In this document: one piece after another, positions 56,094 to 64,000 of the stretch
Layout of the letters: each line of letters begins with the position of its first letter
How positions within the stretch are numbered: the first letter of the stretch is position 1
Source of the DNA: Symploca sp. SIO3C6
GTDB lineage: Bacteria; Cyanobacteriota; Cyanobacteriia; Cyanobacteriales; Coleofasciculaceae
Assembly (NCBI GenBank): GCA_010692425.1
Contig: JAAHHJ010000001.1
Span: 406,906 to 470,905, forward strand
Length of the DNA stretch: 64,000 nucleotides
Direction of reading: 5' to 3'
The notes under the pieces: model-generated
What the model was told of the DNA's origin: nothing
Databases searched by the model: none
What the model saw: the letters and a program-made list of their open reading frames with translations, nothing else
Made by a program: the position numbers and the translations under genes

Positions 56094-57677
56094 TCACAAT
56101 TCAACTTCATGCTTTTGGGAAGTCGTTTCTATGACCTCAACCTTGTCGCCATCTTTGAGATAAGCAGCACCTTTAACTACAATGCGATCGCCTTGAGATA
56201 AACCGCTCCTAACTTCCACCTGCTCACCAGGCAAAAGTTCTCCCATTTCCACTAAATGCTCCTTAACAGTGTTATCCCCATTGAGCAGATAAACAATTGC
56301 GCTGCCATTGGCTTGAGGTAGTACTGCCTTAGCTGGGACTGTTAAACCAGTCGCCGTCGAGGTAGTAATTAATGAGCGTAAAAACATCCCAGGACGCAAT
56401 GACTCCGTAGTCGGTAAATCCACTTTGATTATGGCTTGACGAGATTCTTGATTAACCACAGGGTCAATTTCTCGCACTTTCCCAGATAGTTTTAAACCTG
56501 CATCTGAGTCAGAGGTAATTGTTAAACTTTGTCCAGTCTTAATTTGTGGTAGCTGAATTTCTGTAACTTCTAATAATAGTTCTAAACGCCGATTTTCGAT
56601 AATTTCAAAAAGTTTTTTCCCCGTGGAAGTAACATCACCAACACTAGCCATTTTTTCTGCTACTTTGCCGCCGACAGGAGCAACTACTCTCGTATCCTCT
56701 AATTGAGTTTTTAATAGTTGAACTTGCGCTTTTTGAGCCTCTAGTTGCGCTTTAGCTTGAGCAATTATCTCTTGACGAGTACCAGCACGCAGTTGCTTCA
56801 GTTCCTGTTGTGCTTCTGCCACAGCAGCCTGTAATTGTTCAAGCTCTGGGCTATTCGTATTTCGTGCTTGCTCTAGGCGTTGTTGAGCATCCAACAAATT
56901 ACCCTCAGCTTCACGATATTCACTCAATTCCTCATCAAATCTATCTTGGGAGACTGCTCCCGTCTCTAATAGATTTTGATAACGCTGGCTACGATCTTGG
57001 GCTAAATTCAACCTAGCCTGGGCAGATTTAACTTGTGCTTGAGCCTGCTCTATCCTTCTGGGGATACTAGCCTCTGACTCTTTGAGACGGGCTTGAGCTT
57101 GTTCTAAACGAGCCTCAGCTTGAGCAATTTCCTCAGAGCGCACTCCTGCCTCAAGCTCTGCCAGACGGGCTTGGGCTTGGGCAACTTCTGCCTGAGCTTG
57201 TTTTAACTGCGCTTGCAGCACAGCATCATCAAGGCGTGCCATCAGTTGTCCCGCCTTGACAAGATCACCTTCATCCACTAATACTTGCTCAATCTGTAGC
57301 CCTGTTGCCTTAGGTGAAATCGGAATCATTTCAAAGGCGGCAACTGTGCCAGTAGCTTCTAAGGTACTCTCAATACTGGAGGTTTCTACCTTAACTACAG
57401 TTACACTTTGAGCTGGTGCCGTTGAAGAAGCACTAGGGATGGCAGCAGAAGTAGTGGTCTTTTCTGAAGAAGAAAATAATCTAGTTCCTACCAGTGTGAG
57501 CAAGATGCCCATACCCACGCCGATGAGCAAACCGCGCCCACCTAAGAGCCAGCTAGGTTGGATTTTAGTCATTTTTAGTGTTGGGGATAAGGACGAATCT
57601 GCTTGTTGCTCAGCAACTGCAGTGACATTAGCTTGATTCAACTGAGACTCTTCCGGATCTGAGTTTATCTGGGTCAC
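56094..57677 (-). CDS. RND efflux adaptor (periplasmic membrane fusion protein)
   Basis: 527 residues. An N-terminal membrane anchor (about 48-70) is followed by the lipoyl-like half near 130 (VDEGDLVKAGQLMARLD). Then comes an unusually long coiled coil, rich in Ala, Gln and Glu (about 155-345), the second half-lipoyl (VVAPVGGKVAEK), and a beta-barrel with a membrane-proximal domain. It bridges pump and outer-membrane channel. It is longer than most adaptors (about 370-400 residues) because of the extended coiled coil. First gene of the operon with the pump. Confidence 0.9.
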   Translation of the reverse strand: MTQINSDPEESQLNQANVTAVAEQQADSSLSPTLKMTKIQPSWLLGGRGLLIGVGMGILLTLVGTRLFSSSEKTTTSAAIPSASSTAPAQSVTVVKVETSSIESTLEATGTVAAFEMIPISPKATGLQIEQVLVDEGDLVKAGQLMARLDDAVLQAQLKQAQAEVAQAQARLAELEAGVRSEEIAQAEARLEQAQARLKESEASIPRRIEQAQAQVKSAQARLNLAQDRSQRYQNLLETGAVSQDRFDEELSEYREAEGNLLDAQQRLEQARNTNSPELEQLQAAVAEAQQELKQLRAGTRQEIIAQAKAQLEAQKAQVQLLKTQLEDTRVVAPVGGKVAEKMASVGDVTSTGKKLFEIIENRRLELLLEVTEIQLPQIKTGQSLTITSDSDAGLKLSGKVREIDPVVNQESRQAIIKVDLPTTESLRPGMFLRSLITTSTATGLTVPAKAVLPQANGSAIVYLLNGDNTVKEHLVEMGELLPGEQVEVRSGLSQGDRIVVKGAAYLKDGDKVEVIETTSQKHEVEL

Positions 57678-57837
57678 GGTTGCTCCTTGGTCACTAGTTA
57701 AACTTGGTGCTTTTGTTAATAAATCTTAAATTTATATGTTAATAATTTTAATGTAACAAGTTTTTTTTGAACCCAGTAGCGGGGTGTAGAAGTTGTTGCC
57801 TCGTCACTTTGTCTGATAGCTTCTAGTACTAGGTCAT

Positions 57838-57925
57838 TAAAGAAAAGATGCCGGAAACGGGGAAACGGAGATACGGAGACTTTCTTGGATAGGGATTTGA
57901 CCACAAACAATTATTAATTTCGATA
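57838..57925. repeat. Diverged relative of the 64-base dispersed repeat
   Basis: GGAAACGGGGAAACGGAGA, then GGATTTGACCACAAACAATT and TTAATTTCGATAA: the outer parts of the 28.5/42.4 kb repeat are present but the middle CACCG/CGGTG section is missing. It lies in the gap 57678-58119, which holds no gene. Confidence 0.65.
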
Positions 57926-58119
57926 ATTGTTTTGATTGATTTTTGCCCCGTATCTGGAGCATCTGCGCGTCTCCATGTCATTATCTACCTGTCATTTCAA
58001 ATTTGACAGACTACTAGGTAAGTTCTCCAAAGCAACAAAACTTTACACAATTTTGGTTGTGTCAAGGGGCGGCTCTGTGGTAGTACTTTCTCACAAAGAA
58101 TTTTCCATGAGGTGTGCAT

Positions 58120-58566
58120 ATGAGCCAATTATGGGAACAACACTCATCTCCAAAACCTAAAACTTATATGGCGCTGATAGTGGGGCTTGCCTTAGTAGTG
58201 GTTTTGACTATTGTAAGTTGTCAGAGTCCTCCTACAGCCGGAACTGATAGAGAAACTTTAGTGGCTGCGGAAGAAGCTTATAACCAAGGTAATGTGGACG
58301 GAGCAATTAAATTAGCTGAAAGTATCGAGCCAGAGAGTTCTTTGTATCAAGAAGCTCAAAATAATTTAGCCGTTTACAGAGGTGCGATTAAGACACCAAC
58401 TGTAGGAAGCGATAAGGAAACTTTAGCGGCGGCAGAGGAAGCTTATAACCAGGGTAATGTTGATGAAGCGATTAAATTGGCAGAAAGTATCGAACCAGAG
58501 AGTTCTTTGTATCAAGAAGCTCAAAATAATTTAGCCGTTTACAGAGGTGCGATTAAGACGCCTTGA
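58120..58566 (+). CDS. Lipoprotein with two near-identical 55-residue repeats
   Basis: 148 residues from the ATG at 58120 (GAGG 7 bases upstream). A hydrophobic segment ([16 protein letters not shown]) runs into a lipobox-like IVSC, so it is probably lipid-anchored. The rest is two copies of a 55-residue unit that begins T(A/V)G(T/S)D(R/K)ETL and includes [11 protein letters not shown] and [18 protein letters not shown]. The copies differ at only five or six residues, so the duplication is recent. The units have TPR-like helical character. It ends directly in a fragment of another gene in a different frame. Confidence 0.7.
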   Translation: MSQLWEQHSSPKPKTYMALIVGLALVVVLTIVSCQSPPTAGTDRETLVAAEEAYNQGNVDGAIKLAESIEPESSLYQEAQNNLAVYRGAIKTPTVGSDKETLAAAEEAYNQGNVDEAIKLAESIEPESSLYQEAQNNLAVYRGAIKTP

Positions 58567-58648
58567 ATGGTGCCAAGATACCTGGCATGATAATTATGGT
58601 GAGACACCTGAAGATGGTAGTGCATGGATTGATAATAATTTTGGCTAA
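58565..58648 (+). pseudogene. C-terminal fragment of a formylglycine-generating-enzyme (SUMF1) type protein
   Basis: A 27-codon frame with stop at 58646 reads [11 protein letters not shown] followed by DGSAW and WIDNN. The EWC(Q/E)D.WH.NY...DGSAW pattern is characteristic of SUMF1/FGE-sulfatase domains. It overlaps the lipoprotein stop and is in another frame, so it is a junction remnant, not an expressed gene. Confidence 0.7.
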
Positions 58649-58659
58649 ACACAAGAAAC

Positions 58660-59166
58660 TCAAATTATAAATTTAGTAAGCATTAAAACATTGCCATCAG
58701 AACGGAAAAAAGGAACAGAAACCCCCTTCAAACCAGTAATAAAAGGCTTGTGATATAACTGCCAATAACTAGGACTAAGGTCATAAGCGATCGCTTTTAA
58801 TTCTCGTAATTCCTCTGCTAACTCTCTTGCCAATTCATTAATGCGATCAGCACGTTCATAAGCGCTTTGTAGAGCCTCTTCCAAAAGCTCTTCTTTCCTG
58901 AGTGGTTGCTTGTTAACCTGCAACTGCCTTAACTGACGCTGCTTGTGCTGTAGTTGATTTTCCAACGCCGCGATCGCATTGTCAATACCATTTACTTCTG
59001 CTGACACTTGTGCCGCTACTCTAGCTTGATGACGGTAAGCTTGAGCAATTGCCTCTGGAGAATCATTCTCAGGCAGAATATCGGACCCTGTGATAGCATC
59101 ACGTTCCCTTTGCAGGACTTCAATCTGGGAGAGAATCGCCTCGATTTCTGCCTGTATCTGATCCAT
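58660..59166 (-). CDS. Coiled-coil hypothetical protein
   Basis: 168 residues, almost wholly charged helix: IEAILSQIEVLQRERDAI at the N-terminus, then AAQVSAEVNGIDNAIAALENQ and a Lys/Gln-rich coil. The last 40 residues are less helical (LSPSYWQLYHKP). No membrane segment or signal. No family recognised. Monocistronic; a bidirectional hairpin lies upstream. Confidence 0.6.
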   Translation of the reverse strand: MDQIQAEIEAILSQIEVLQRERDAITGSDILPENDSPEAIAQAYRHQARVAAQVSAEVNGIDNAIAALENQLQHKQRQLRQLQVNKQPLRKEELLEEALQSAYERADRINELARELAEELRELKAIAYDLSPSYWQLYHKPFITGLKGVSVPFFRSDGNVLMLTKFII

Positions 59167-59230
59167 TTTGGTAGTGGGAAAGCTAACTTAGTTTAACATT
59201 ACTATTCTTACTTTACATTCACAAAAGACA

Positions 59231-59254
59231 AAAAGCCTGCCTAAGCAGACTTTT
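59231..59254. terminator. Intrinsic-type hairpin with A and T tracts
   Basis: Stem AAAAGCCTGC/GCAGACTTTTT around CTAA, with A-runs on one side and T-runs on the other, typical of a bidirectional terminator. It lies between the coiled-coil gene start and ndhD. Confidence 0.7.
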
Positions 59255-59422
59255 TATCTTTAACAACTTAAATTTATAGATTCTTCCCTACTTATATCTA
59301 ACTCCACGATTGAAGTTAGTTTGCCGTCTTACTACTTCAATATTGTGTTAAGGGATTAGTTTTTCACAGGTCACCGTATCACTGCGTCTGGGCATCAATA
59401 CCTACCCATCATCTCAGAAGTA

Positions 59423-59447
59423 GACATACTCGGAGAAGGCTCCGAGT
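59423..59447. repeat. Hairpin next to the ndhD stop (transposon-end-like)
   Basis: AGACAT followed by a perfect 8-bp stem ACTCGGAG/CTCCGAGT with an AAGG loop, 10 bases downstream of the ndhD stop. It may end the ndhD transcript or be a relic of the same end family as 10800 and 39314. Confidence 0.45.
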
Positions 59448-59457
59448 CACTTCTTGG

Positions 59458-61068
59458 TTAGTCAACAACACCAAGCAAAGCCTGAGGTTTAGCATTAGGT
59501 AATTGTGGAGCTCGCAAAGTTCCAGAATAGAGATTGGAGCGCTCCTGTGCAATCACTGGTAAAGCTTCACGAACTTGAGCAGTAACTGCCACTGTCTTAA
59601 CATCATAGCTCTGCATCACCAGCTTTGGATATAAGCCAATTCCGATGATTGGTACTAACAGACAAAGGGCTACAAAGATTTCCCGTGGTTTAGCATCCCC
59701 TAGATATTTTTCGATAATTAGCCCAGATTTATATTCCCCGTAGAAAACCTTGCGCAGCATCGAGAGTAGATAAATTGGGGTAACAATCAATCCCACTGCT
59801 GCCAACATGACAACGACTACTTTAAAACTGGAGCTGTAAACATCGCTATTGGAGACGCCAAGAAAGATAGACAATTCACCCACAAAGCCACTCATTCCTG
59901 GCAAAGCTAAAGATGCCATCGAAGCCGCAGTAAAGAGGGCAAAAACCTTGGGCATTTCTTGGGCCATTCCTCCCATTTTTTCCATTACCAGGGTATGGGT
60001 GCGCTCGTAGGTAACTCCTGAGAGGAAGAACAAAGCAGCTGCAATCAAACCGTGGGAGAGCATTTGCAGCAGAGCACCATTGACACCCAACTCTGTAAAC
60101 GAGCCAATACCAATCAGAACAAAACCCATGTGGGCAATGGAAGAGTAGGCCAATCGTCGTTTGAGATTAGTTTGAGCAAAGGCAGTTAAAGAGCCATAGA
60201 TAACGTTAACCACGCCTAAGATTACTAGCACTGGTGCAAAGTAAACATGGGCATTGGGTAACATTTCCATATTCATGCGTATGAGTCCATAACCTCCCAT
60301 CTTCAGCAACACCCCAGCCAAAATCATCGACACTGGAGCGGAAGCTTGAGAGTGGGCATCAGGCAACCAAGTATGGAGTGGGAAAATTGGTAGCTTTACG
60401 CCGTAGGCAATTAAGAAACCAGCATAGGCAAGTAATTCTAAGGCTATTGGATAGTGTTGGTTTGCCAACTGTTGCATGTCGAAGGTGACGGTATCCCCAG
60501 AAAAAGCCATGGCTAACGCTGCCACGAGAATAAATACCGATCCTGCTGCTGTATAAAGAATAAATTTAGTTGCTGCATAGAAGCGCTTTTCTCCTCCCCA
60601 AATGGAGATGAGTAGGTAGACTGGCACCAACTCTAATTCCCACATGATGAAGAATAGGAGTAAGTCTTGAGCCGCAAAGACACCAATCTGAGCGCTGTAC
60701 ATTATCAACATCAGGCAGTAAAATAGGCGCGGCTTATGGCTAACCTTCCAAGCTGCCAGGATTGCCAAACTATTGACTAAACCAGTTAAAACAATTAGAG
60801 GCATCGATAAACCATCGACGCCTAATGACCAGTTCAAACCTAATTGTGGGATCCAGGTATAGGATTCGTTAAGTTGGAAATCAGAATTTTGCCAATCGTA
60901 ATGATGCCAGAAGGCGTAGATTGTCAACAAGAAATTGACAACACCTACTCCCAGAGCATACCACCGGACAGTTTTACCTTGTTGATCCGGGATCAAGGGG
61001 ATGAGCGAACACGCCAACAGTGGTAACACAATGAGCGTCGTTATCCAGGGAAATTCTAGGGAAATCAT
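59458..61068 (-). CDS. ndhD: NAD(P)H-quinone oxidoreductase subunit 4
   Basis: Proton-pumping antiporter-like subunit of the NDH-1 complex (cyclic electron flow and respiration). 536 residues with about 14 membrane helices. Conserved blocks are [14 protein letters not shown] (near 83), [15 protein letters not shown] (near 135) with the key Glu, [19 protein letters not shown] and [11 protein letters not shown]. Located alone; ndhF is not adjacent in the window. Which paralog (NdhD1 to NdhD4) cannot be said. Confidence 0.94.
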   Translation of the reverse strand: MISLEFPWITTLIVLPLLACSLIPLIPDQQGKTVRWYALGVGVVNFLLTIYAFWHHYDWQNSDFQLNESYTWIPQLGLNWSLGVDGLSMPLIVLTGLVNSLAILAAWKVSHKPRLFYCLMLIMYSAQIGVFAAQDLLLFFIMWELELVPVYLLISIWGGEKRFYAATKFILYTAAGSVFILVAALAMAFSGDTVTFDMQQLANQHYPIALELLAYAGFLIAYGVKLPIFPLHTWLPDAHSQASAPVSMILAGVLLKMGGYGLIRMNMEMLPNAHVYFAPVLVILGVVNVIYGSLTAFAQTNLKRRLAYSSIAHMGFVLIGIGSFTELGVNGALLQMLSHGLIAAALFFLSGVTYERTHTLVMEKMGGMAQEMPKVFALFTAASMASLALPGMSGFVGELSIFLGVSNSDVYSSSFKVVVVMLAAVGLIVTPIYLLSMLRKVFYGEYKSGLIIEKYLGDAKPREIFVALCLLVPIIGIGLYPKLVMQSYDVKTVAVTAQVREALPVIAQERSNLYSGTLRAPQLPNAKPQALLGVVD

Positions 61069-61571
61069 CTAAAACATCCTAATCAAGAGAGGACTTAGGT
61101 TAGTAAGCTACCTTGCATCCTTTGAGACGTGATACCCCGTCTGTGCAAAAGCAGGGTGCTAATCGCTAAGCAAATATACTTAACTACCTACTATTTCAGT
61201 ATATTAAGCAAAGTCAACTTTTGAAAAGATCTAATAACAACAAATACTCAATCTTTACAATTGCTGATATCTATATGAAGAAGAGTAGCGGTGCCTCAAC
61301 AACCAACTGCTAGGTCTTTGGCGATGATGGGAGTTTCTGGTTTTTAGGCAGGTCTAGCAGTTGACACAAAAGGTTATCCCCCAATCCCATCATCTCCTCA
61401 CAACTCCATCCCCCCATCGTTATAGGGGTTTGAAGCTGTAACTTAATTTCTGTGCCTATAGGGAAGTCCAGATGTGGTTAGCTCTTGGTAAGTCTCATGT
61501 AACGGAGTAAGCCAAGCCCACCCTTGTTAGGGGTAGGATTTATCATCGATGTGAGCCTCAAGAGCGTCAAG
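61069..61571. other. Intergenic region between ndhD and thrB
   Basis: No gene recognised in 500 bases. It contains pyrimidine-rich CCCATCATCTCC-type tracts near 61385-61415, opposing the GATGATGGGAG at 61322, so a weak long-range stem is possible. The ndhD promoter must lie at its left end. Confidence 0.4.
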
Positions 61572-62534
61572 CTAAATTAAGATGGTTCCTTGAGTGTCAA
61601 TAGATAGCGCCCGCACTTGGGCAACAATTCCCTCTTGCTTCCAGGCAGATGTCATTGCTGCTTCTACTGCTGCCCCTTGCGAGGAAGCTGTTAAAGCCAA
61701 AAGTGTTGGTCCAGCCCCACTAATCACCATGCCGTAAGCACCTGCATCGACAGCGGCACAAAGTACAGCATTATAACCAGGAATTAGCTTTTGGCGGTAA
61801 GGTTGATGTATTCTATCTTGCAATGCTGTTTGTAACCACTCACCTCTACCAGTTTCTAGTCCCCGCAACAGCAAACCGAAATGGGCAATATTAAAAATTG
61901 CATCGGCACGAGTGTACTCAGCAGGTAAAACCTCCCGCGCCTCTTGGGTAGAAAGTTCAAAATTGGGAATTCCTAATACTGGCACGAGATTATCATGCCA
62001 GTGAAGATCACAGACTTCCCAATCTCCAAGTTTAGATGCTTCGTCATTACAACCTTTAACAGCAAGACGACAGCCTCCCAACAGTGCTGGAACTACATTA
62101 TCAGGATGACCTTCGATGGCGATCGCTAATTTCATAACCTCAGTCACATCTAGAGGTTTCCCTGCCAATTGGTTAGCGCCAACTAGCCCACCGACAATTG
62201 CTGTTGCTGAGCTACCTAGCCCCCTGGCCAAAGGAATACCAAGCTCAATTTCTATCTCTACTGGCGGCGGCGTCTGCTCCAAATGCTCGTATAACTTTAC
62301 AAATGCTTGATAAACTAGGTTATCTGTGCTGGTGTTAACTAGTTGAGCTTCAGCACCGCTAACTTTAATTCTCAGCCTCTCGGTTTGTCCTCCATCAGCT
62401 GAAGGCATTGCCTCTAGGTTGATAAATTTGAATTGATTATACAGTGTTAAAGCTGCCCCAATGCAGTCGAATCCAGGTCCTAAGTTAGCAGTGGTAGCTG
62501 GAACAGTGACAGTGACAGTAGACACCATAGACAT
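61572..62534 (-). CDS. thrB: Homoserine kinase
   Basis: Phosphorylates homoserine for threonine synthesis. 320 residues of the GHMP-kinase family. N-terminal VTVPATTANLGPGFDCIG, the ATP-binding PLARGLGSSATAIVGG (near 100) and the C-terminal YGMVISGAGPTLLAL are all present. The start at 62534 or the Met six bases later are both possible. No other threonine genes adjacent. Confidence 0.95.
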   Translation of the reverse strand: MSMVSTVTVTVPATTANLGPGFDCIGAALTLYNQFKFINLEAMPSADGGQTERLRIKVSGAEAQLVNTSTDNLVYQAFVKLYEHLEQTPPPVEIEIELGIPLARGLGSSATAIVGGLVGANQLAGKPLDVTEVMKLAIAIEGHPDNVVPALLGGCRLAVKGCNDEASKLGDWEVCDLHWHDNLVPVLGIPNFELSTQEAREVLPAEYTRADAIFNIAHFGLLLRGLETGRGEWLQTALQDRIHQPYRQKLIPGYNAVLCAAVDAGAYGMVISGAGPTLLALTASSQGAAVEAAMTSAWKQEGIVAQVRALSIDTQGTILI

Positions 62535-62640
62535 ATTTAATATCCGAGACTAAGTATTATCCCGTAGCAGCATACCTTGTGTATACCTAATTTAGCTTAG
62601 TATTTGAAATTAGATTAAAATTGCATAGAGTTCACAAAAC

Positions 62641-62940
62641 ATGGAACGACCCCAAAGACTCCACCTCAAACCCCTTGCTCCTTATGAAGACCACTTATTG
62701 AGTGCGCTGGCATTTTTTAGAACCAAGCGCCAAACTGCTACTCAGGCACGTCACTGTCTGAGCATGTATTTAAGGCAGTCGGAGCAGAGAATCATGAGTG
62801 AAGTAGGGTTCTATGCCCAGATGGTTGGCAAGGATAAGTATGAGTTTTTAGAGTTGATTTATAGTAATCCTGATCAGGCAGAAAATTTGATTGAGCAGGC
62901 AACTGGGATTGGGGTTAAAAATACTTTTGATGAGAAGTAA
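62641..62940 (+). CDS. Conserved small cyanobacterial protein
   Basis: 99 residues, soluble and mainly helical (PLAPYEDHLLSALAFFRTKR, later RIMSEVGFYAQMVGKDKYEF). No known domain. ATG at 62641; divergent from thrB. The stop codon lies inside the first unit of a heptamer repeat array, so the repeat has expanded into the end of the gene. Confidence 0.6.
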   Translation: MERPQRLHLKPLAPYEDHLLSALAFFRTKRQTATQARHCLSMYLRQSEQRIMSEVGFYAQMVGKDKYEFLELIYSNPDQAENLIEQATGIGVKNTFDEK

Positions 62941-62984
62941 TAAGTAATAAGTAATAAGTAATAAGTAATAAGTAATAAGTAATA
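62936..62984. repeat. AGTAATA heptamer array (7 perfect copies)
   Basis: Seven tandem AGTAATA units begin within the last codons of the 62641 gene. Such short tandemly repeated sequences are typical of filamentous cyanobacteria. The following gap up to 63151 is AT-rich and holds no gene; complementary TTACTTATT units appear near 63120-63147. Confidence 0.9.
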
Positions 62985-63151
62985 TAGCGGTTCTCATACT
63001 CATAATGTACAGGTTAATTTCCTTTATTAGTTAATAGTGAGTTAATAGTGATGTTTTTTAAAATTAATAAAGTGTACATCACAACTGTGAGAAATGCTAT
63101 AAGTGGTAAGCTAAATCTTACTACTTGATTCTTAACTTATTACTTATTGGT

Positions 63152-64000
63152 TCAGGTAGAGGTGAGTTCTTTTTTATCCGCTTCAATTAGTGCTTCTTGT
63201 ATTAAGGATGAGAGGTTTTCATTTAAACGCCCGGAGCGGATAAATTCTGCATAGGTGTCTGCTTCGATGTCTACCATTTTTTCTTGTACTTGTTCCATAT
63301 CTAAGGCTTGCAGTTGAGGATGCTTTTTCAGTTGCTCGTCAATTTTCTCTTGGATGCCGTTGATTTTAAATTGCACTAACTCTGCTTGGTAGCGAGCAAA
63401 CTCTGAGTCAATCTCTTTGGTATTTCCTGCTTCTAAAAGATAGTCTTTGACTCGATTGAGGGCAACACGACGGGCTAGAAACTCGGAGTATTGTTGGCGC
63501 AGTGGTTGGTCTCCAATTAAATTTAGTTTTTCCAAGAAAAATTGAGTGGTTAAACCCTGAACTAGCAGTGTAAACAATACCACGCCAAAGACTGCATTAA
63601 TAATTTCTTGTCGCCCTTCTAGGATAACTGGCACACTTAAGGCTAGGGCAATAGAAACAGAACCTCGCAAGCCTCCCCACCACAGCACTGTCTGCTCTCG
63701 CCAACCGATGGCAGATTTTGCTAGCCAATTACTTAAAGCACCTAAGCCGTAAATAGCGATCGCTCTGGTCAGTAGTACTGCGATAACTGTAACGATAATC
63801 AAATCTATATTCTCACCCAAACTAGAAAAGTATATTTGGTCTCCAATGAGTAGAAAGACAATGGAGTTAACAAAAAATGCTAAAAAGTCCCAAAATTCGG
63901 AGACAATTAATCTAGTGCGTGGGTTCATACCAATGCGGGAACCAAAGTTACCCAAAATCATACCCACAGTGACAACACCAATTACACCGGAACCACCTAA
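63152..64000 (-). CDS. Cation:proton antiporter (CPA1/NhaP type), C-terminal part
   Basis: The frame is open to the right edge of the window, so the N-terminal part of the protein lies outside. Visible are 283 residues: membrane segments with GGSGVIGVVTVGMILG, the FVNSIVFLLIGDQI helix and the conserved WWGGLRGSVSIALALSVP motif of the CPA1 family. A soluble C-terminal tail of about 120 charged residues (KKHPQLQALDMEQVQEKM) follows. It probably exchanges Na+ or K+ for H+. Its subtype cannot be fixed from this part. Confidence 0.88.
   Translation of the reverse strand, partial: LGGSGVIGVVTVGMILGNFGSRIGMNPRTRLIVSEFWDFLAFFVNSIVFLLIGDQIYFSSLGENIDLIIVTVIAVLLTRAIAIYGLGALSNWLAKSAIGWREQTVLWWGGLRGSVSIALALSVPVILEGRQEIINAVFGVVLFTLLVQGLTTQFFLEKLNLIGDQPLRQQYSEFLARRVALNRVKDYLLEAGNTKEIDSEFARYQAELVQFKINGIQEKIDEQLKKHPQLQALDMEQVQEKMVDIEADTYAEFIRSGRLNENLSSLIQEALIEADKKELTST

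Noticed and set aside
62936-62984. Possible CRISPR-like array
   Set aside because: Units are 7 bases without spacers; these are simple tandem repeats.

Overview
The window is cyanobacterial chromosome. It carries psaC (photosystem I), pcyA (phycocyanobilin synthesis), ndhD, the cyanophycin pair cphB/cphA and an MPBQ/MSBQ-type methyltransferase for plastoquinone or tocopherol. The HIP1 octamer GCGATCGC recurs throughout, and there are short tandem heptamer arrays and GGGGAGAT or CCCCACA low-complexity tracts of the kind common in filamentous cyanobacteria. The genus cannot be named from this alone. No rRNA, tRNA or CRISPR array was seen.

Layout. 0-9 kb: small membrane protein, ppa, a metallo-beta-lactamase-fold protein with a damaged metal site, a TpsB-type outer-membrane transporter, a sulfurtransferase, a LabA-like NYN protein, leuA and a VanZ-like protein. 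9-18 kb: TagA/CpsF-type glycosyltransferase, FtsE-like ATPase, trmD, then cphB and cphA separated by relics of two TnpB-type transposons. 18-28 kb: small proteins, an overlooked tatA-like gene, pcyA, an M15 peptidase with four helical repeats, two HAD hydrolases, a frameshifted PD-(D/E)XK nuclease gene and a Uma2 protein. 29-37 kb: a molybdopterin oxidoreductase fused to a glutamine amidotransferase, a cobalamin riboswitch, a membrane protein, a quinone-biosynthesis pair, then remnants of metE and of a DUF1636 gene. 38-50 kb: MsrP-like reductase (Tat substrate), glmS, psaC, a subtilase, a DUF3747 protein, a roadblock-like protein, amt, a glycosyltransferase and a response regulator. 50-64 kb: GNAT, membrane proteins, an RND efflux pair, a duplicated lipoprotein, a formylglycine-enzyme fragment, ndhD, thrB and the C-terminal part of a cation/proton antiporter.

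Most genes stand alone or in pairs. Clear functional units are cphB/cphA (cyanophycin breakdown and synthesis), the methyltransferase with its FAD hydroxylase, the RND adaptor with its pump, and tatA-like plus the Tat-dependent MsrP homolog.

The most unusual features are repeat-derived peptides inserted in frame in the Mo-enzyme/amidotransferase fusion; a cobalamin riboswitch that appears cut off from its original gene, with an internally deleted metE and a truncated DUF1636 gene about 4 kb away; and many IS200/IS605- and IS607-type relics, some of which changed the ends of neighbouring genes. I found no convincing intact new defence or mobile system.
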